From the NCBI GenBank assembly GCA_001516065.1, contig LOEV01000012.1, positions 1-35,973 of the forward strand: DNA of 35,973 nucleotides, written 5' to 3'. This DNA is from Alphaproteobacteria bacterium BRH_c36 (GTDB taxonomy: Bacteria; Pseudomonadota; Alphaproteobacteria; Rhizobiales; Hyphomicrobiaceae). The notes below the pieces were generated by a model. That model saw nothing but the letters and a program-made list of their open reading frames with translations. It did not search any database and was not told the origin of the DNA. Below are positions 9,865 through 17,586 of the stretch, in pieces; position 1 is the stretch's first letter; each line of letters starts with the position of its first letter. The position numbers were made by a program, and so were the translations under genes.

Positions 9865-9890
9865 TTGACAAGCTTTCAATAATACTTGAA
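9865..9890 (+). promoter_or_regulatory. ars promoter -35 box and likely ArsR operator
   Basis: TTGACA at 9865-9870 is a perfect -35 hexamer. The inverted repeat TTCAA-N6-TTGAA at 9875-9890 follows directly and ends 11 bases before the arsR-arsC start. An AT-rich inverted repeat overlapping the promoter is the usual place for an ArsR dimer to repress and be released by arsenite. No convincing -10 box is seen, so the transcription start is uncertain. Confidence 0.6.
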
Positions 9891-9901
9891 GTGTTGCAGT
9901 C

Positions 9902-10801
9902 ATGGATCGACAAGCTGCCGTCAAGGCGCTCTCTGCACTGGCGCACGAGAACCGGCTGTCCATCTTCCGTTTGCTCGTCAAGTGCGGGCCTTCGGGGATG
10001 GCGGCAGGGGATATCGCACGGATCGTCGGCATCGGGGCAACGACCCTTTCGTTCCACTCGAAGGAACTGGTGCACGCCGGGCTGCTGCGCTCGTGGCGCG
10101 ACGGCCGCTTCGTCCGCTACAGCGTGGAGGTGGAGGGCATGCGCGCTCTGCTGGGGTTTCTCACCGAGGATTGTTGTGACGGCAATCCCGCGCTGTGTTC
10201 GGCGGTCGTCGCCGGCATTCCCGATCTTTGTTCCGCATCGGCCGAGGAGAATGAAATGACAAGAGATGCCCCATACAACGTACTGTTCCTGTGCACCCAC
10301 AACTCGGCACGTTCAATCATCGCCGAATGCCTGATGAATGCGCTTGGCCAGGGCGCCTTCATCGCCCACAGTGCCGGCAGCACGCCGCGCGGGGAAATCA
10401 ATCCCTTGGCGATTCGGATCCTGCAGAATCACGGGCATAAGACGGACGGCTTGCACTCCAAATCCTGGGATGCATTCACCGGCTCGGGCAAGGACGAGAT
10501 CGACTTCGTTTTCACCCTTTGCGACGACGCAGCCGCCGAAAACTGTCCGGTCTGGCCTGGGAATCCGATCACAGAACATTGGGGCATGCGCGATCCGTCG
10601 AAACAGGAAGGCAGCAACTCCAAGAAACTCGGCGCTTTCGCCGATACGTATTCGCTGCTGTACCACCACATCGACAAGTTCGTCCAAATGGCCAAGCCGG
10701 ACCTCGACGCCAACAGCATGCGCGGCAGGGTCAAGGACTTCTCCAAAGACGTGCGCCGCCAGAACGTGATGGGGCCCGACAGCGTCGAAACGAAGACCTG
10801 A
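9902..10801 (+). CDS. Fused ArsR repressor and thioredoxin-type arsenate reductase
   Basis: One 299-residue frame joins two arsenic proteins. Residues 1-~100 are an ArsR/SmtB winged-helix repressor: helix-turn-helix around 36-60, with Cys91, Cys92 and Cys99 as a likely As(III) site near the C-terminal helix. Residues 119-299 are a low-molecular-weight-phosphatase-fold ArsC. It has the P-loop CTHNSAR (131-137) and the two relay cysteines Cys207 and Cys215 in LCDDAAAENCP, the thioredoxin-coupled three-cysteine set, all present. The linker is short (~101-118). GAGGAG lies six bases before an in-frame ATG at 10256 (Met119), so free ArsC could also be made. First gene of the ars operon. Similar arsRC fusions are known in some bacteria, as I recall Leptospirillum. 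Confidence 0.92.
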   Translation: MDRQAAVKALSALAHENRLSIFRLLVKCGPSGMAAGDIARIVGIGATTLSFHSKELVHAGLLRSWRDGRFVRYSVEVEGMRALLGFLTEDCCDGNPALCSAVVAGIPDLCSASAEENEMTRDAPYNVLFLCTHNSARSIIAECLMNALGQGAFIAHSAGSTPRGEINPLAIRILQNHGHKTDGLHSKSWDAFTGSGKDEIDFVFTLCDDAAAENCPVWPGNPITEHWGMRDPSKQEGSNSKKLGAFADTYSLLYHHIDKFVQMAKPDLDANSMRGRVKDFSKDVRRQNVMGPDSVETKT

Positions 10802-10922
10802 GTTCCCGATCATCCTTAAAATGACGCATCATCTGTCGAGGCGGAACAGTGCAGGTCCGACCGCGGCGTCCAACAGAAAAATCCAGCCGCGCACAACCAA
10901 GCGAACAAAACAGGCGAGCCGC

Positions 10923-11987
10923 ATGTCAACTTTCGAGAAATACCTCACGGTCTGGGTTGCCGTTTGCATTGTTCTTGGGATCGCGCTCGGCCATTTCATG
11001 CCGGCCCTGTTTCAGGCAATCGGTTCGGCCGAGATCGCAAGTGTCAACCTGCCGGTCGCTATTTTGATCTGGCTGATGATCATCCCAATGCTGATCCGCA
11101 TCGACCTTGGTGCGCTCGCTGGCGTCACCCAGCATTGGCGCGGCATTAGCGTCACGCTTGTCGCCAACTGGCTGGTCAAGCCATTCACAATGGCATTCCT
11201 GGGCTGGCTTTTCATTGGCTGGCTGTTTCGTCCATTGCTTCCGGAAGCACAGGTGGACAGCTACATCGCGGGGCTGATCCTTCTTGGCGCTGCTCCATGC
11301 ACCGCCATGGTCTTCGTCTGGAGCAACCTGACGAACGGTGAGCCGCACTTCACGTTGAGCCAGGTCGCTCTCAACGACGTCATAATGGTCTTTGCATTCG
11401 CGCCTATCGTCGGCCTCCTGCTCGGCCTTTCGGCAATCATCGTCCCTTGGGAAACGCTCGCCCTTTCGGTTGCTCTTTACATCGTCGTGCCGGTGTTGAT
11501 CGCCCAGATAATCAGGCACATCACGATTGCGAACCGGGGACTGGCCGGTCTCGACAGATTGTTGCGGCAATTCCAGCCGGTCTCGATCATGGCCCTGCTG
11601 GCGACCCTGGTTTTGCTGTTCGCATTCCAGGGCGAACAAATTCTTGCCCAGCCGCTGATCATCGCACTGCTGGCGGTCCCGATCCTGCTTCAGACCTATT
11701 TCATCTTCGGGTTCGGATACCTTCTTAACCGCATTTCGGGCGAAGCCCATTGCATCGCCGGGCCGTCGGCCCTGATCGGCGCCAGTAACTTTTTTGAACT
11801 TGCGGTTGCCGCGGCCATCAGCCTGTTCGGTTTTCAATCGGGGGCCGCCCTGGCGACCGTCGTCGGTGTGTTGATCGAAGTGCCCGTGATGTTATCACTG
11901 GTGTACTTCGTCAACGCGAGCCGCGTCTGGTATGAAGGAAAAGATCCTGCCCGCCTGCGCGCTGCGAACATCAAGACGGAAGGTTGA
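10923..11987 (+). CDS. acr3: ACR3-family arsenite efflux permease
   Basis: ACR3 exports As(III) across the inner membrane using the proton gradient. The 354-residue protein has about ten transmembrane helices. It carries the conserved helix-4 cysteine (Cys126 in LGAAPCTAMVFVWSNLT) and the helix-9 glutamate (Glu292 in GASNFFELAVAA), both important in characterised members. The region VALNDVIMVF is also typical. The ATG at 10923 begins a normal N-terminus before the first helix. An open frame reaches back to 10821, but it encodes a basic, low-complexity stretch unlike the family. A weak AGGCGAG precedes the ATG. It lies between arsR-arsC and the second arsenate reductase, whose start is three bases after its stop. 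Confidence 0.95.
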   Translation: MSTFEKYLTVWVAVCIVLGIALGHFMPALFQAIGSAEIASVNLPVAILIWLMIIPMLIRIDLGALAGVTQHWRGISVTLVANWLVKPFTMAFLGWLFIGWLFRPLLPEAQVDSYIAGLILLGAAPCTAMVFVWSNLTNGEPHFTLSQVALNDVIMVFAFAPIVGLLLGLSAIIVPWETLALSVALYIVVPVLIAQIIRHITIANRGLAGLDRLLRQFQPVSIMALLATLVLLFAFQGEQILAQPLIIALLAVPILLQTYFIFGFGYLLNRISGEAHCIAGPSALIGASNFFELAVAAAISLFGFQSGAALATVVGVLIEVPVMLSLVYFVNASRVWYEGKDPARLRAANIKTEG

Positions 11988-11990
11988 AGA

Positions 11991-12419
11991 ATGCCCGCCA
12001 CCATCTATCACAACCCGAATTGCGGCACGTCCCGAAACACTCTTGCGATGTTGCGCGCGGCCGGAATCGAACCTGAAGTGATTGAGTATCTCAAGGAGCC
12101 GCCGACGCGCGAGCGCCTTGTCGAGTTGATCGGCCTGATGGGCATCGAGGTCCGCGGTCTGCTCCGTCAGAAAGGTACGCCCTATGATGATATCGGTCTC
12201 GGCGATCCCAAGTGGAGCGATGGCGAACTGATCGACTTCATGGTGCAGAATCCCATCCTGATCAACCGACCGATCGTCATTGTCGACGGCAAAGCTCGGC
12301 TCTGCCGTCCTTCGGAAATGGTCCTCGAACTGATTCCTGATACCGGATTAACGTCCTTCACCAAAGAGGACGGCGAGGTCGTCAGCGGGCCTAGCGCAAC
12401 ATTTGATCTGAGGGAATAA
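11991..12419 (+). CDS. arsC: Glutaredoxin-dependent arsenate reductase
   Basis: This reduces As(V) to As(III) with glutathione and glutaredoxin, making the substrate for ACR3. The 142-residue protein is a thioredoxin-fold ArsC of the E. coli plasmid type. Catalytic Cys11 is in NPNCGTSR, and Arg59 (LLRQKG), Arg93 (INRPIVI) and Arg106 (LCRPSE) match the three oxyanion-binding arginines. It is unrelated to the phosphatase-fold ArsC fused to ArsR upstream, so the operon has two chemically different reductases. GGAAGG overlapping the acr3 end supplies the ribosome binding site, and the three-base gap implies co-transcription. The C-terminal ~20 residues extend past the core. Confidence 0.94.
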   Translation: MPATIYHNPNCGTSRNTLAMLRAAGIEPEVIEYLKEPPTRERLVELIGLMGIEVRGLLRQKGTPYDDIGLGDPKWSDGELIDFMVQNPILINRPIVIVDGKARLCRPSEMVLELIPDTGLTSFTKEDGEVVSGPSATFDLRE

Positions 12420-12720
12420 CGCGAAGGCGTTTCCTGGGTCGGAAGAGTTGTCCTGGAATATGCCGTCGCTTCTGGCGCTCGGATCGACGGATAACGACGC
12501 GCTGGAATCCAATCCGCACGCCCGCATAGGTGCAACGCCTCAACACCCTCTGAAAAATCAGCCGCCTGATTGGTGTCCGGTCCGGGCTTTCGCTGGACAC
12601 CCGCAACGCTTGTGTTAGCCCGGGGGCATTGGCCGGCACTGCGCGCCAGCCAATTTTGACATAACAGCAATTGCGGCCGCCGCGGACGTGCGGCCGAATT
12701 GCATTCGGGGGGCCTCGGGA
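12420..12720. other. Non-coding stretch with two inverted repeats
   Basis: No supported gene lies between arsC and the next small membrane gene. GGTGTCC (12572-12578) pairs with GGACACC (12595-12601) across a 16-base loop. A second, stronger hairpin pairs 12667-12679 with 12691-12702: GCAATT/AATTGC and CGGCCG/CGGCCG with one bulged G. Neither is followed by a clear T-run, so they are weak terminator candidates for the ars operon. Confidence 0.5.
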
Positions 12721-13065
12721 ATGCTCGGATATATCGTACTCATCGCGTTGCAGATCATCATCGGCTGGTTCGGCAAGGACGTCATAGCCGCCCAGATCCC
12801 CAACCAGGGCGCACTGATCGATGGGATCGTTGATGCGACCTGTTTTGCGGTCATCGTCTGGCTGGTCGGGTTGATTGGATCGCTGGTCTTGAAGGCGGTG
12901 CGCCGGCCCGGCACCTCAACCCTCGTCTCCGCGCTTGTCGGCGCTCTCATCGGGGCAGCCATCATTCTGTTCGTCCCGGAGGTGCTGCAAGCCCTGCCCG
13001 CGCAAGTCAATCCAGGTTTCATCCCACTTGCCGGTGCTATCCTCGGTTATCTCGTACGCCGCTGA
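12721..13065 (+). CDS. Small membrane protein, unknown function
   Basis: The predicted 114-residue protein has three to four hydrophobic segments: about 2-20, 37-60, 70-90 and the C-terminal LAGAILGYLV. It ends in basic residues RR. The first two helices are joined by a short loop containing GKD. The glycine/alanine-rich later helices with GALIGAAI and AILGYL resemble small GlsB/YeaQ-like or glycine-zipper membrane proteins, but no family can be named firmly. The ATG at 12721 places a hydrophobic helix at the N-terminus; an upstream ATG-like start at 12688 adds eleven unconvincing residues. The G-rich GGGGGGCCTCGGGA before the ATG is only a loose ribosome binding site. It is convergent with the minus-strand micro-gene downstream. 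Confidence 0.6.
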   Translation: MLGYIVLIALQIIIGWFGKDVIAAQIPNQGALIDGIVDATCFAVIVWLVGLIGSLVLKAVRRPGTSTLVSALVGALIGAAIILFVPEVLQALPAQVNPGFIPLAGAILGYLVRR

Positions 13066-13090
13066 GAGAGCTGAAATCATCGAACACGAC

Positions 13091-13124
13091 AAAAACGAAC
13101 AGCGTGAGATTGATCTCACGCTGT
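13091..13124 (-). terminator. Rho-independent terminator, minus strand
   Basis: ACAGCGTGAGA (13099-13109) pairs perfectly with TCTCACGCTGT (13114-13124) across a TTGA loop, an 11-bp stem. Read on the minus strand, the stem is followed by TCGTTTTTG, a T-run. It lies 62 bases past the stop of the 27-residue gene on that strand. It may also stop transcripts of the plus-strand membrane gene that ends at 13065. Confidence 0.75.
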
Positions 13125-13185
13125 CGTAGCCGTTCGGGGGTATGGGGCAGGCACTTAGGTGGCTAGTGAGGCGTCGCGAACGCTC

Positions 13186-13269
13186 CTAGAGTGCGCCAAG
13201 TACGATCGCTGCGAGAAAACCAAACGACACTATCGCCGCGAGGGTCGTCATTTGCATCTGTAAGGTCAT
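13186..13269 (-). CDS. 27-residue single-helix membrane peptide
   Basis: A very short open frame encodes 27 residues: a polar start MTLQMQMT followed by one uninterrupted hydrophobic helix (LAAIVSFGFLAAIVLGAL). Support comes from context rather than length. A consensus AGGAGG lies five bases before the ATG, and a strong hairpin with a T-run lies downstream on the same strand (13091-13124), so it has the signals of a complete gene. It would be a membrane-inserted microprotein; many alphaproteobacteria carry uncharacterised single-helix peptides of this size. Internal ATGs at 13257 and 13251 are less well placed relative to the ribosome binding site. Function unknown. Confidence 0.62.
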   Translation of the reverse strand: MTLQMQMTTLAAIVSFGFLAAIVLGAL

Positions 13270-13758
13270 AGTCGCCTCCTGGATCGGCCTTATGGCTTGT
13301 TCATTCGCTGTCGGTGCAGCTTGACCCGGAGCCTAGATGCGACCTTCGTTGAATGCCAAGCGAAAAAGTTTTTGCATTGCACGCCAAACAGCGCCCACGG
13401 GTGTGCCGATCAAGCATCACATTGCAGGGCGACGACGACGGATCAAAGCTCTCCTGGATCGTCAGCAAGGCTGCACCTATGACTGTGTCCGCATGCGAGC
13501 CCAGCGGCCTAAGTTGTTGCACTGGCGTCCTGACAAAGGATTTTCGCCGGTTGCGATAGATCAGCATGCGGCAAAGTTCGAAGCCCACCGATTGGTGTTG
13601 CAGTAAAGTGCATCGCCAGCTCATCCACAGGATTTCGCAGGCGCGAGACTACCCTTGTATAACTTATGAGCCAAACCCCCTCGAGAGGGCTCTTGCACAC
13701 CAGGTTCAGCCGCGCGACGGTGCCGGCAAGGCAAACCAAGACCACCAGCGAGGAAGAT
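13270..13758. other. Non-coding stretch
   Basis: About 490 bases separate the micro-gene from the acrylyl-CoA reductase-like gene. Open frames here on both strands are rich in Arg, Ser and Cys and lack ribosome binding sites, so none is supported. It should hold the divergent promoters of both genes. I could not identify a convincing -35/-10 pair. Confidence 0.5.
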
Positions 13759-14745
13759 ATGGAACGTTTCAAAGCCCTTCGCGTGTCCAAAACCGACGGC
13801 GGACAAATGCCAGCCTGGGAAGAGATCACTTTGGACGACCTGTCGGCAGGCGATGTCGTTGTCCGCGTCACCCATACTACGATCAACTACAAAGACGGCC
13901 TCGCACTCACCGGCAAAGGACCGATCGTGCGCAAATGGCCCCTCGTGCCAGGTATCGACTTCACCGGCACCGTTGAGACTTCCTCTCATCCCGCATACGC
14001 CAAGGGCGATAAAGTCATCCTGAACGGCTGGGGCGTCGGTGAAGGTCATGACGGCGGCTATTCGCAGTACGCCCGCGTCAACGGCGACTGGCTGATCCCG
14101 CTTCCCTCCGCCTTCGAGCCCTCAGAAGTGATGGCCATCGGTACGGCTGGCTATACCGCGATGCTCTGCGTGCTGGCCCTCGAAGCCCATGGTGTGACGC
14201 CGGACAAGGGGCCGGTCCTCGTTACCGGGGCCGCAGGCGGCGTCGGCAGTGTCGCGGTATCCCTTCTGGCGAAACTGGGCCACCACGTGATCGCCTCCAC
14301 CGGCCGCGCCGCGGAAGCCGATTTCCTCAAGCACCTTGGCGCAAACGACGTCATCGACCGATCGGAACTCTCCGAAAAGGGCCGTCCGCTCGGCAAGGAG
14401 CGCTGGGCGGGTGCAGTTGACGTAGCGGGCAGCCACACGCTGGCCAATGCCATCGCCATGACGAAATACGGCGGCTGCGTTGCCGCCTGCGGTCTTGCCC
14501 AGGGCTCTGACCTGCCCGCGACCGTGATGCCCTTCATCCTGCGCGGCGTGACGCTGGCTGGCATCGACAGCGTCATGGTCCCGCGGGATCGGCGTCTTGC
14601 CGCCTGGAACCGCCTTGCAACCGACCTCGACCGCGCCAAGCTCGCCGAACTCACGCTTACCCGCCCATGGAGGGATGTCGTGGAACTTGCGCCGCAGATC
14701 ATCGCTGGAAAGGTGCGCGGACGCGTCGTCCTGGAAGTCGATTAG
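13759..14745 (+). CDS. acuI: Acrylyl-CoA reductase-like MDR family oxidoreductase (AcuI/YhdH)
   Basis: The 328-residue protein belongs to the YhdH/AcuI branch of medium-chain dehydrogenases. These use NADPH to reduce acrylyl-CoA to propionyl-CoA in DMSP and 3-hydroxypropionate metabolism. Evidence: [49 protein letters not shown], the [18 protein letters not shown] block, and the Rossmann motif [13 protein letters not shown]. The zinc-binding residues of alcohol dehydrogenases are absent, as expected. GAGGAAG just before the ATG at 13759 fixes the start; the frame extends upstream to 13666 but with non-family sequence. The true substrate is uncertain because YhdH-like enzymes are broad. It precedes cysE by about 190 bases and may be a separate unit. 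Confidence 0.88.
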   Translation: MERFKALRVSKTDGGQMPAWEEITLDDLSAGDVVVRVTHTTINYKDGLALTGKGPIVRKWPLVPGIDFTGTVETSSHPAYAKGDKVILNGWGVGEGHDGGYSQYARVNGDWLIPLPSAFEPSEVMAIGTAGYTAMLCVLALEAHGVTPDKGPVLVTGAAGGVGSVAVSLLAKLGHHVIASTGRAAEADFLKHLGANDVIDRSELSEKGRPLGKERWAGAVDVAGSHTLANAIAMTKYGGCVAACGLAQGSDLPATVMPFILRGVTLAGIDSVMVPRDRRLAAWNRLATDLDRAKLAELTLTRPWRDVVELAPQIIAGKVRGRVVLEVD

Positions 14746-14934
14746 CTTCCTTCCGTGCCGTCGGCCCCCTCACACGCCGCCGTCTGGGCGATCACGGGAT
14801 CGCAGTTCTACAAGTCCGCCCTTTTGACCGGGAGCCAAAGGGACTACATTCATTCCAACAGCATTCGCTTGACTGGCGCGCCCTGGAAATCGGGCGTGCT
14901 GCATCGGCGAGCCCGATTCCCAGAGGTGTCTCAC

Positions 14935-15777
14935 ATGGCCCAGAAAATCCACAAGCTGCCGACCGATGAAGCCTCGAACCACGATCCGGTTTGGATGGCC
15001 GTGCGCGAGGAAGCCGAAGCCGTGATGCGCGCAGAACCCGCGCTGGGCTCGTTCGTATTCGCCACAGTGCTGGGACAGGATACACTTGAGGAGGCGATCA
15101 TTCACCGCCTTGCCCAGCGCCTCAATCATACCGACGTGGATGCCGGACTCATCTCCAAGACCTTCGGGCGCGTGCTGGACGAGCTGCCAGACCTTGGTAA
15201 CGCATTGCGTGCAGATCTTGCCGCCGTCCATGAGCGCGACCCTGCCTGCGACCGTTTCATCGAGCCGCTGCTCTACTTCAAGGGCTTCCACGCCCTCGTC
15301 ACATACCGCTTTGCCCACGCGCTCTGGCTTAAGGGCCGCAAGGACTTCGCGCTCTATTTGCAAAGCCAGAGTTCGAAGCTGTTCAGCGTCGACATCCACC
15401 CTGCCGCTCGCTTCGGCAAGGGCATCATGCTCGACCACGCCACCGGCTTTGTCGTCGGTGAAACGGCTGTCGTCGGCGACAACTGCTCGTTCCTGCACGG
15501 CGTCACGCTCGGCGGCAGCGGCAAGGTCACCGGCGATCGCCATCCCAAGATCGGCGACAGTGTCCTCATCGGAGCGGGCGCCAAGATCCTCGGCAACATC
15601 AAGGTGGGTTGCTGCTCACGCGTGGCGGCCGGTTCGGTGGTCTTGAAGGACGTTCCTTCGGAAGTGACGGTCGCCGGCGTCCCGGCGCGCATCGTCGGCC
15701 CTGCGGGCTGCTCGGAACCTGCCAGTTCGATGGATCAGCAACTTGACATGCCGGCCCTGGACACGAACGGCTCCTGA
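14935..15777 (+). CDS. cysE: Serine O-acetyltransferase
   Basis: CysE makes O-acetylserine from serine and acetyl-CoA, the committed step of cysteine synthesis. The 280-residue product has the helical N-terminal domain (~15-140) and a left-handed beta-helix of hexapeptide repeats (~155-250). Signature segments include DIHPAARFGKGIMLDHATGF and VVGDNCSFLHGVTLGGSG, which hold the catalytic His and the active-site loop. The usual C-terminal segment that docks into cysteine synthase is extended and ends TNGS rather than in Ile, so docking is uncertain. The start at 14935 has AGAGGTG upstream; the earlier in-frame start at 14755 adds 60 unlike residues. DUF3126 and a carbonic anhydrase-like gene follow on the same strand. 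Confidence 0.95.
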   Translation: MAQKIHKLPTDEASNHDPVWMAVREEAEAVMRAEPALGSFVFATVLGQDTLEEAIIHRLAQRLNHTDVDAGLISKTFGRVLDELPDLGNALRADLAAVHERDPACDRFIEPLLYFKGFHALVTYRFAHALWLKGRKDFALYLQSQSSKLFSVDIHPAARFGKGIMLDHATGFVVGETAVVGDNCSFLHGVTLGGSGKVTGDRHPKIGDSVLIGAGAKILGNIKVGCCSRVAAGSVVLKDVPSEVTVAGVPARIVGPAGCSEPASSMDQQLDMPALDTNGS

Positions 15778-15831
15778 CCGCCATAACGGCCCGCACGCGT
15801 ATCCAAGCACGACACCAAGGAGACCACGCCC

Positions 15832-16047
15832 GTGGACAAGACGGAACTCGCCAAAATCGAAACCTATCTGCGCAAGACCTTCGGCTTGAAGAACATCGGT
15901 TTGCGCCCGCAGCCCAAGAAGGCCGACATGGCCGAAGTCTTCATCGGCGACGAATTCATCGCCACGCTGTATCGCATCGAGGACGAGGGCGAGGTCGAGT
16001 ACCAGTTGCAGATGGCCATCCTTGAGATGGATCTCGAAGACGTCTGA
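15832..16047 (+). CDS. DUF3126 family protein
   Basis: This 71-residue acidic cytosolic protein matches DUF3126: it opens LAKIETYLRKTFGLKNIGLR and continues with AEVFIGDEFIATLYRIEDEGEVEYQ, ending in an acidic LEMDLEDV. No membrane segment or cysteine is present and the function is unknown. The start is a GTG at 15832, preceded by AAGGAG at about ten bases; no ATG is available at the conserved N-terminus. The gene lies 54 bases after cysE, an arrangement I recall as common in rhizobia, and 17 bases before the carbonic anhydrase-like gene, so it is probably co-transcribed with both. Confidence 0.85.
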   Translation: MDKTELAKIETYLRKTFGLKNIGLRPQPKKADMAEVFIGDEFIATLYRIEDEGEVEYQLQMAILEMDLEDV

Positions 16048-16064
16048 ACGGGAAGATTGCGACC

Positions 16065-16595
16065 ATGCCGCTTTACGCCCTCGATGCAGAGGTTAAGACC
16101 CCCGCCAACGGCCGCTACTGGGTCGCGCCTACCGCAACAGTGATCGGCAACGTCGACATCCGCGAGGACGCGAGCGTGTGGTTCGGCACGGTGATACGTG
16201 GGGATAACGAGCCCATCGTCCTCGGCGAACGCGTCAACATCCAGGAAAACTGCGTCCTGCACACGGACCCCGGCTACCCGATGACGATCCATCCCGATTG
16301 CACCATCGGCCACATTGTCATGCTGCACGGCTGCACGGTGGAGCCGGGCGCCCTCGTTGGCATCGGCTCGATTGTCCTCAATGGCGCGGTCATTGGAGAA
16401 GGGTCGCTCATCGGCGCCAATTCGCTGATCCCCGAGGGCAAGGTTATCCCACCGCGCTCGCTCGTGGTCGGTTCACCGGGCCGCATCATTCGCGAACTGA
16501 CTGCCGAACAGGTCGCCGAAGTCAAAGCTACCGCCGGACGCTATGTCCAGAACTGGCAGCGGTTCAGGGGGAAGCTGCGCGCGCAGGACAGTTGA
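16065..16595 (+). CDS. Gamma carbonic anhydrase-like hexapeptide protein
   Basis: The 176-residue protein is a left-handed beta-helix trimer subunit of the gamma carbonic anhydrase family (YrdA/PaaY-like). Metal-ligand candidates are the His in VLHTD and the two in IGHIVMLHGC, matching the family's three-histidine zinc or iron site at trimer interfaces. The N-terminal WFGTVIRGDNEPI and NIQENCVLHTD blocks are diagnostic. A C-terminal helix follows (AEQVAEVKATAGRYVQNW). Some members hydrate CO2, others appear to be thioesterase- or carnitine-related, so activity is not certain. It is the third gene of a likely cysE-DUF3126 unit, starting 17 bases after the DUF3126 stop. Confidence 0.9.
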   Translation: MPLYALDAEVKTPANGRYWVAPTATVIGNVDIREDASVWFGTVIRGDNEPIVLGERVNIQENCVLHTDPGYPMTIHPDCTIGHIVMLHGCTVEPGALVGIGSIVLNGAVIGEGSLIGANSLIPEGKVIPPRSLVVGSPGRIIRELTAEQVAEVKATAGRYVQNWQRFRGKLRAQDS

Positions 16596-16699
16596 GCGGC
16601 CGATATATGGATTGCGGACGAAGCCTGACCTGGGTTTTCTGGCGTCCGGTCATTGCCTTCGAGGGGATCACCACCACGGTCGCTTCACCGCGCCGACGC

Positions 16700-16765
16700 C
16701 CGCTATGCCGGGGCCACAGGTTCTCTCCTCATACCGGGGCCACAGCCGCTATGCCGGGGCACACA
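16700..16765. repeat. Three short direct repeats
   Basis: CCGCTATGCCGGGGCCACAG at 16700-16719 recurs as ATACCGGGGCCACAG at 16731-16745 and as CCGCTATGCCGGGGC at 16746-16760. The copies lie in the gap between the carbonic anhydrase gene and the minus-strand proteinase gene. They are non-coding; no hairpin or array-like regularity is obvious. Confidence 0.7.
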
Positions 16766-16795
16766 CCCTGCGCAGCAAATTGCGGACAATGAGGA

Positions 16796-17443
16796 TCATC
16801 GCTTCGACTTCTGGCCCGCCGTCACGACCGGACGATCACGCACCACCTCTTCCAGCGACACCCATGCCTTGGGGTTCACGTAAGACTGGCGCATCACGAA
16901 CTGGTAGGGCGTGGCGCTCCAGATGCGGACCTCGGTGACCTTGTTGTCGAGGATGAAATCACCTTGCGACGTGCGCGCGGTCAGTACCGCGTGCCCATCC
17001 CCGTGTTCATCGCGCACGACGGTCACGAGCAGCGCGCTGTCGGGCCAGCCGCGCGCCATCAGCCATTGGCGCTTCAACAGCACATAGTCTTCGCAATCGC
17101 CCGAGGTTTGCGGAAGTGTCCAGTACTCCTCGACGCCGTAGGCTTCCATGTCGGTGACAGGTGTGATCGCCGCGTTGACGGTGCGGTTGACCTCGTCAAG
17201 TTCGCTCAGTCGTTCGGGCGTTGCATCGAAGCGCTCATTGACGCGCCAGTGACCGAGGCAATACTGCGGCTGGGTCTCGCAGAACTGGACGAAGCCGTAT
17301 GGCGGTTGCGCGGTGCCGAACGCACGCATGAAGGGCGAATACTGTTGCCCATAGTAAGAGGATGTCTGCGGTTCGGCACTCGCCTCTGACAGGCTAAGCG
17401 CCATCAAACTCGCCGCGAAAGCTAAAATGACCCCGATACGCAT
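16796..17443 (-). CDS. Periplasmic transglutaminase-like cysteine proteinase (BTLCP)
   Basis: The 215-residue protein has a signal peptide (core GVILAFAASLMALSL, cleavage near ASA) and a BTLCP domain (PF06035). The Cys-His-Asp triad is visible as Cys117 (SGDCEDYVLLKR), His151 (GDGHAVL) and Asp166 (ILDNKV). Characterised relatives such as LapG cleave cell-surface adhesins under c-di-GMP control through LapD; this one may be a housekeeping paralogue, since neither lapA nor lapD is in view. The ATG at 17443 gives a normal signal peptide. The same frame is open to 17587, where an ATG overlaps the stop of the PilZ gene (TGATG), a possible relic of coupling. The upstream PilZ gene is on the same strand, which makes a c-di-GMP link tempting but unproven. 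Confidence 0.9.
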   Translation of the reverse strand: MRIGVILAFAASLMALSLSEASAEPQTSSYYGQQYSPFMRAFGTAQPPYGFVQFCETQPQYCLGHWRVNERFDATPERLSELDEVNRTVNAAITPVTDMEAYGVEEYWTLPQTSGDCEDYVLLKRQWLMARGWPDSALLVTVVRDEHGDGHAVLTARTSQGDFILDNKVTEVRIWSATPYQFVMRQSYVNPKAWVSLEEVVRDRPVVTAGQKSKR

Positions 17444-17586
17444 CTGAGAAAACAACTCCAGATAACTCACATGAGAACCAAAACTGGACCGGCGAACAGA
17501 CCAACCCGGCGTAGACCGCATTCGTTCCCTAAGCCTCGAACCGGCGCCAGCCCGATGGGCCATGCCGAACTCTCTGGCTATCTTCA

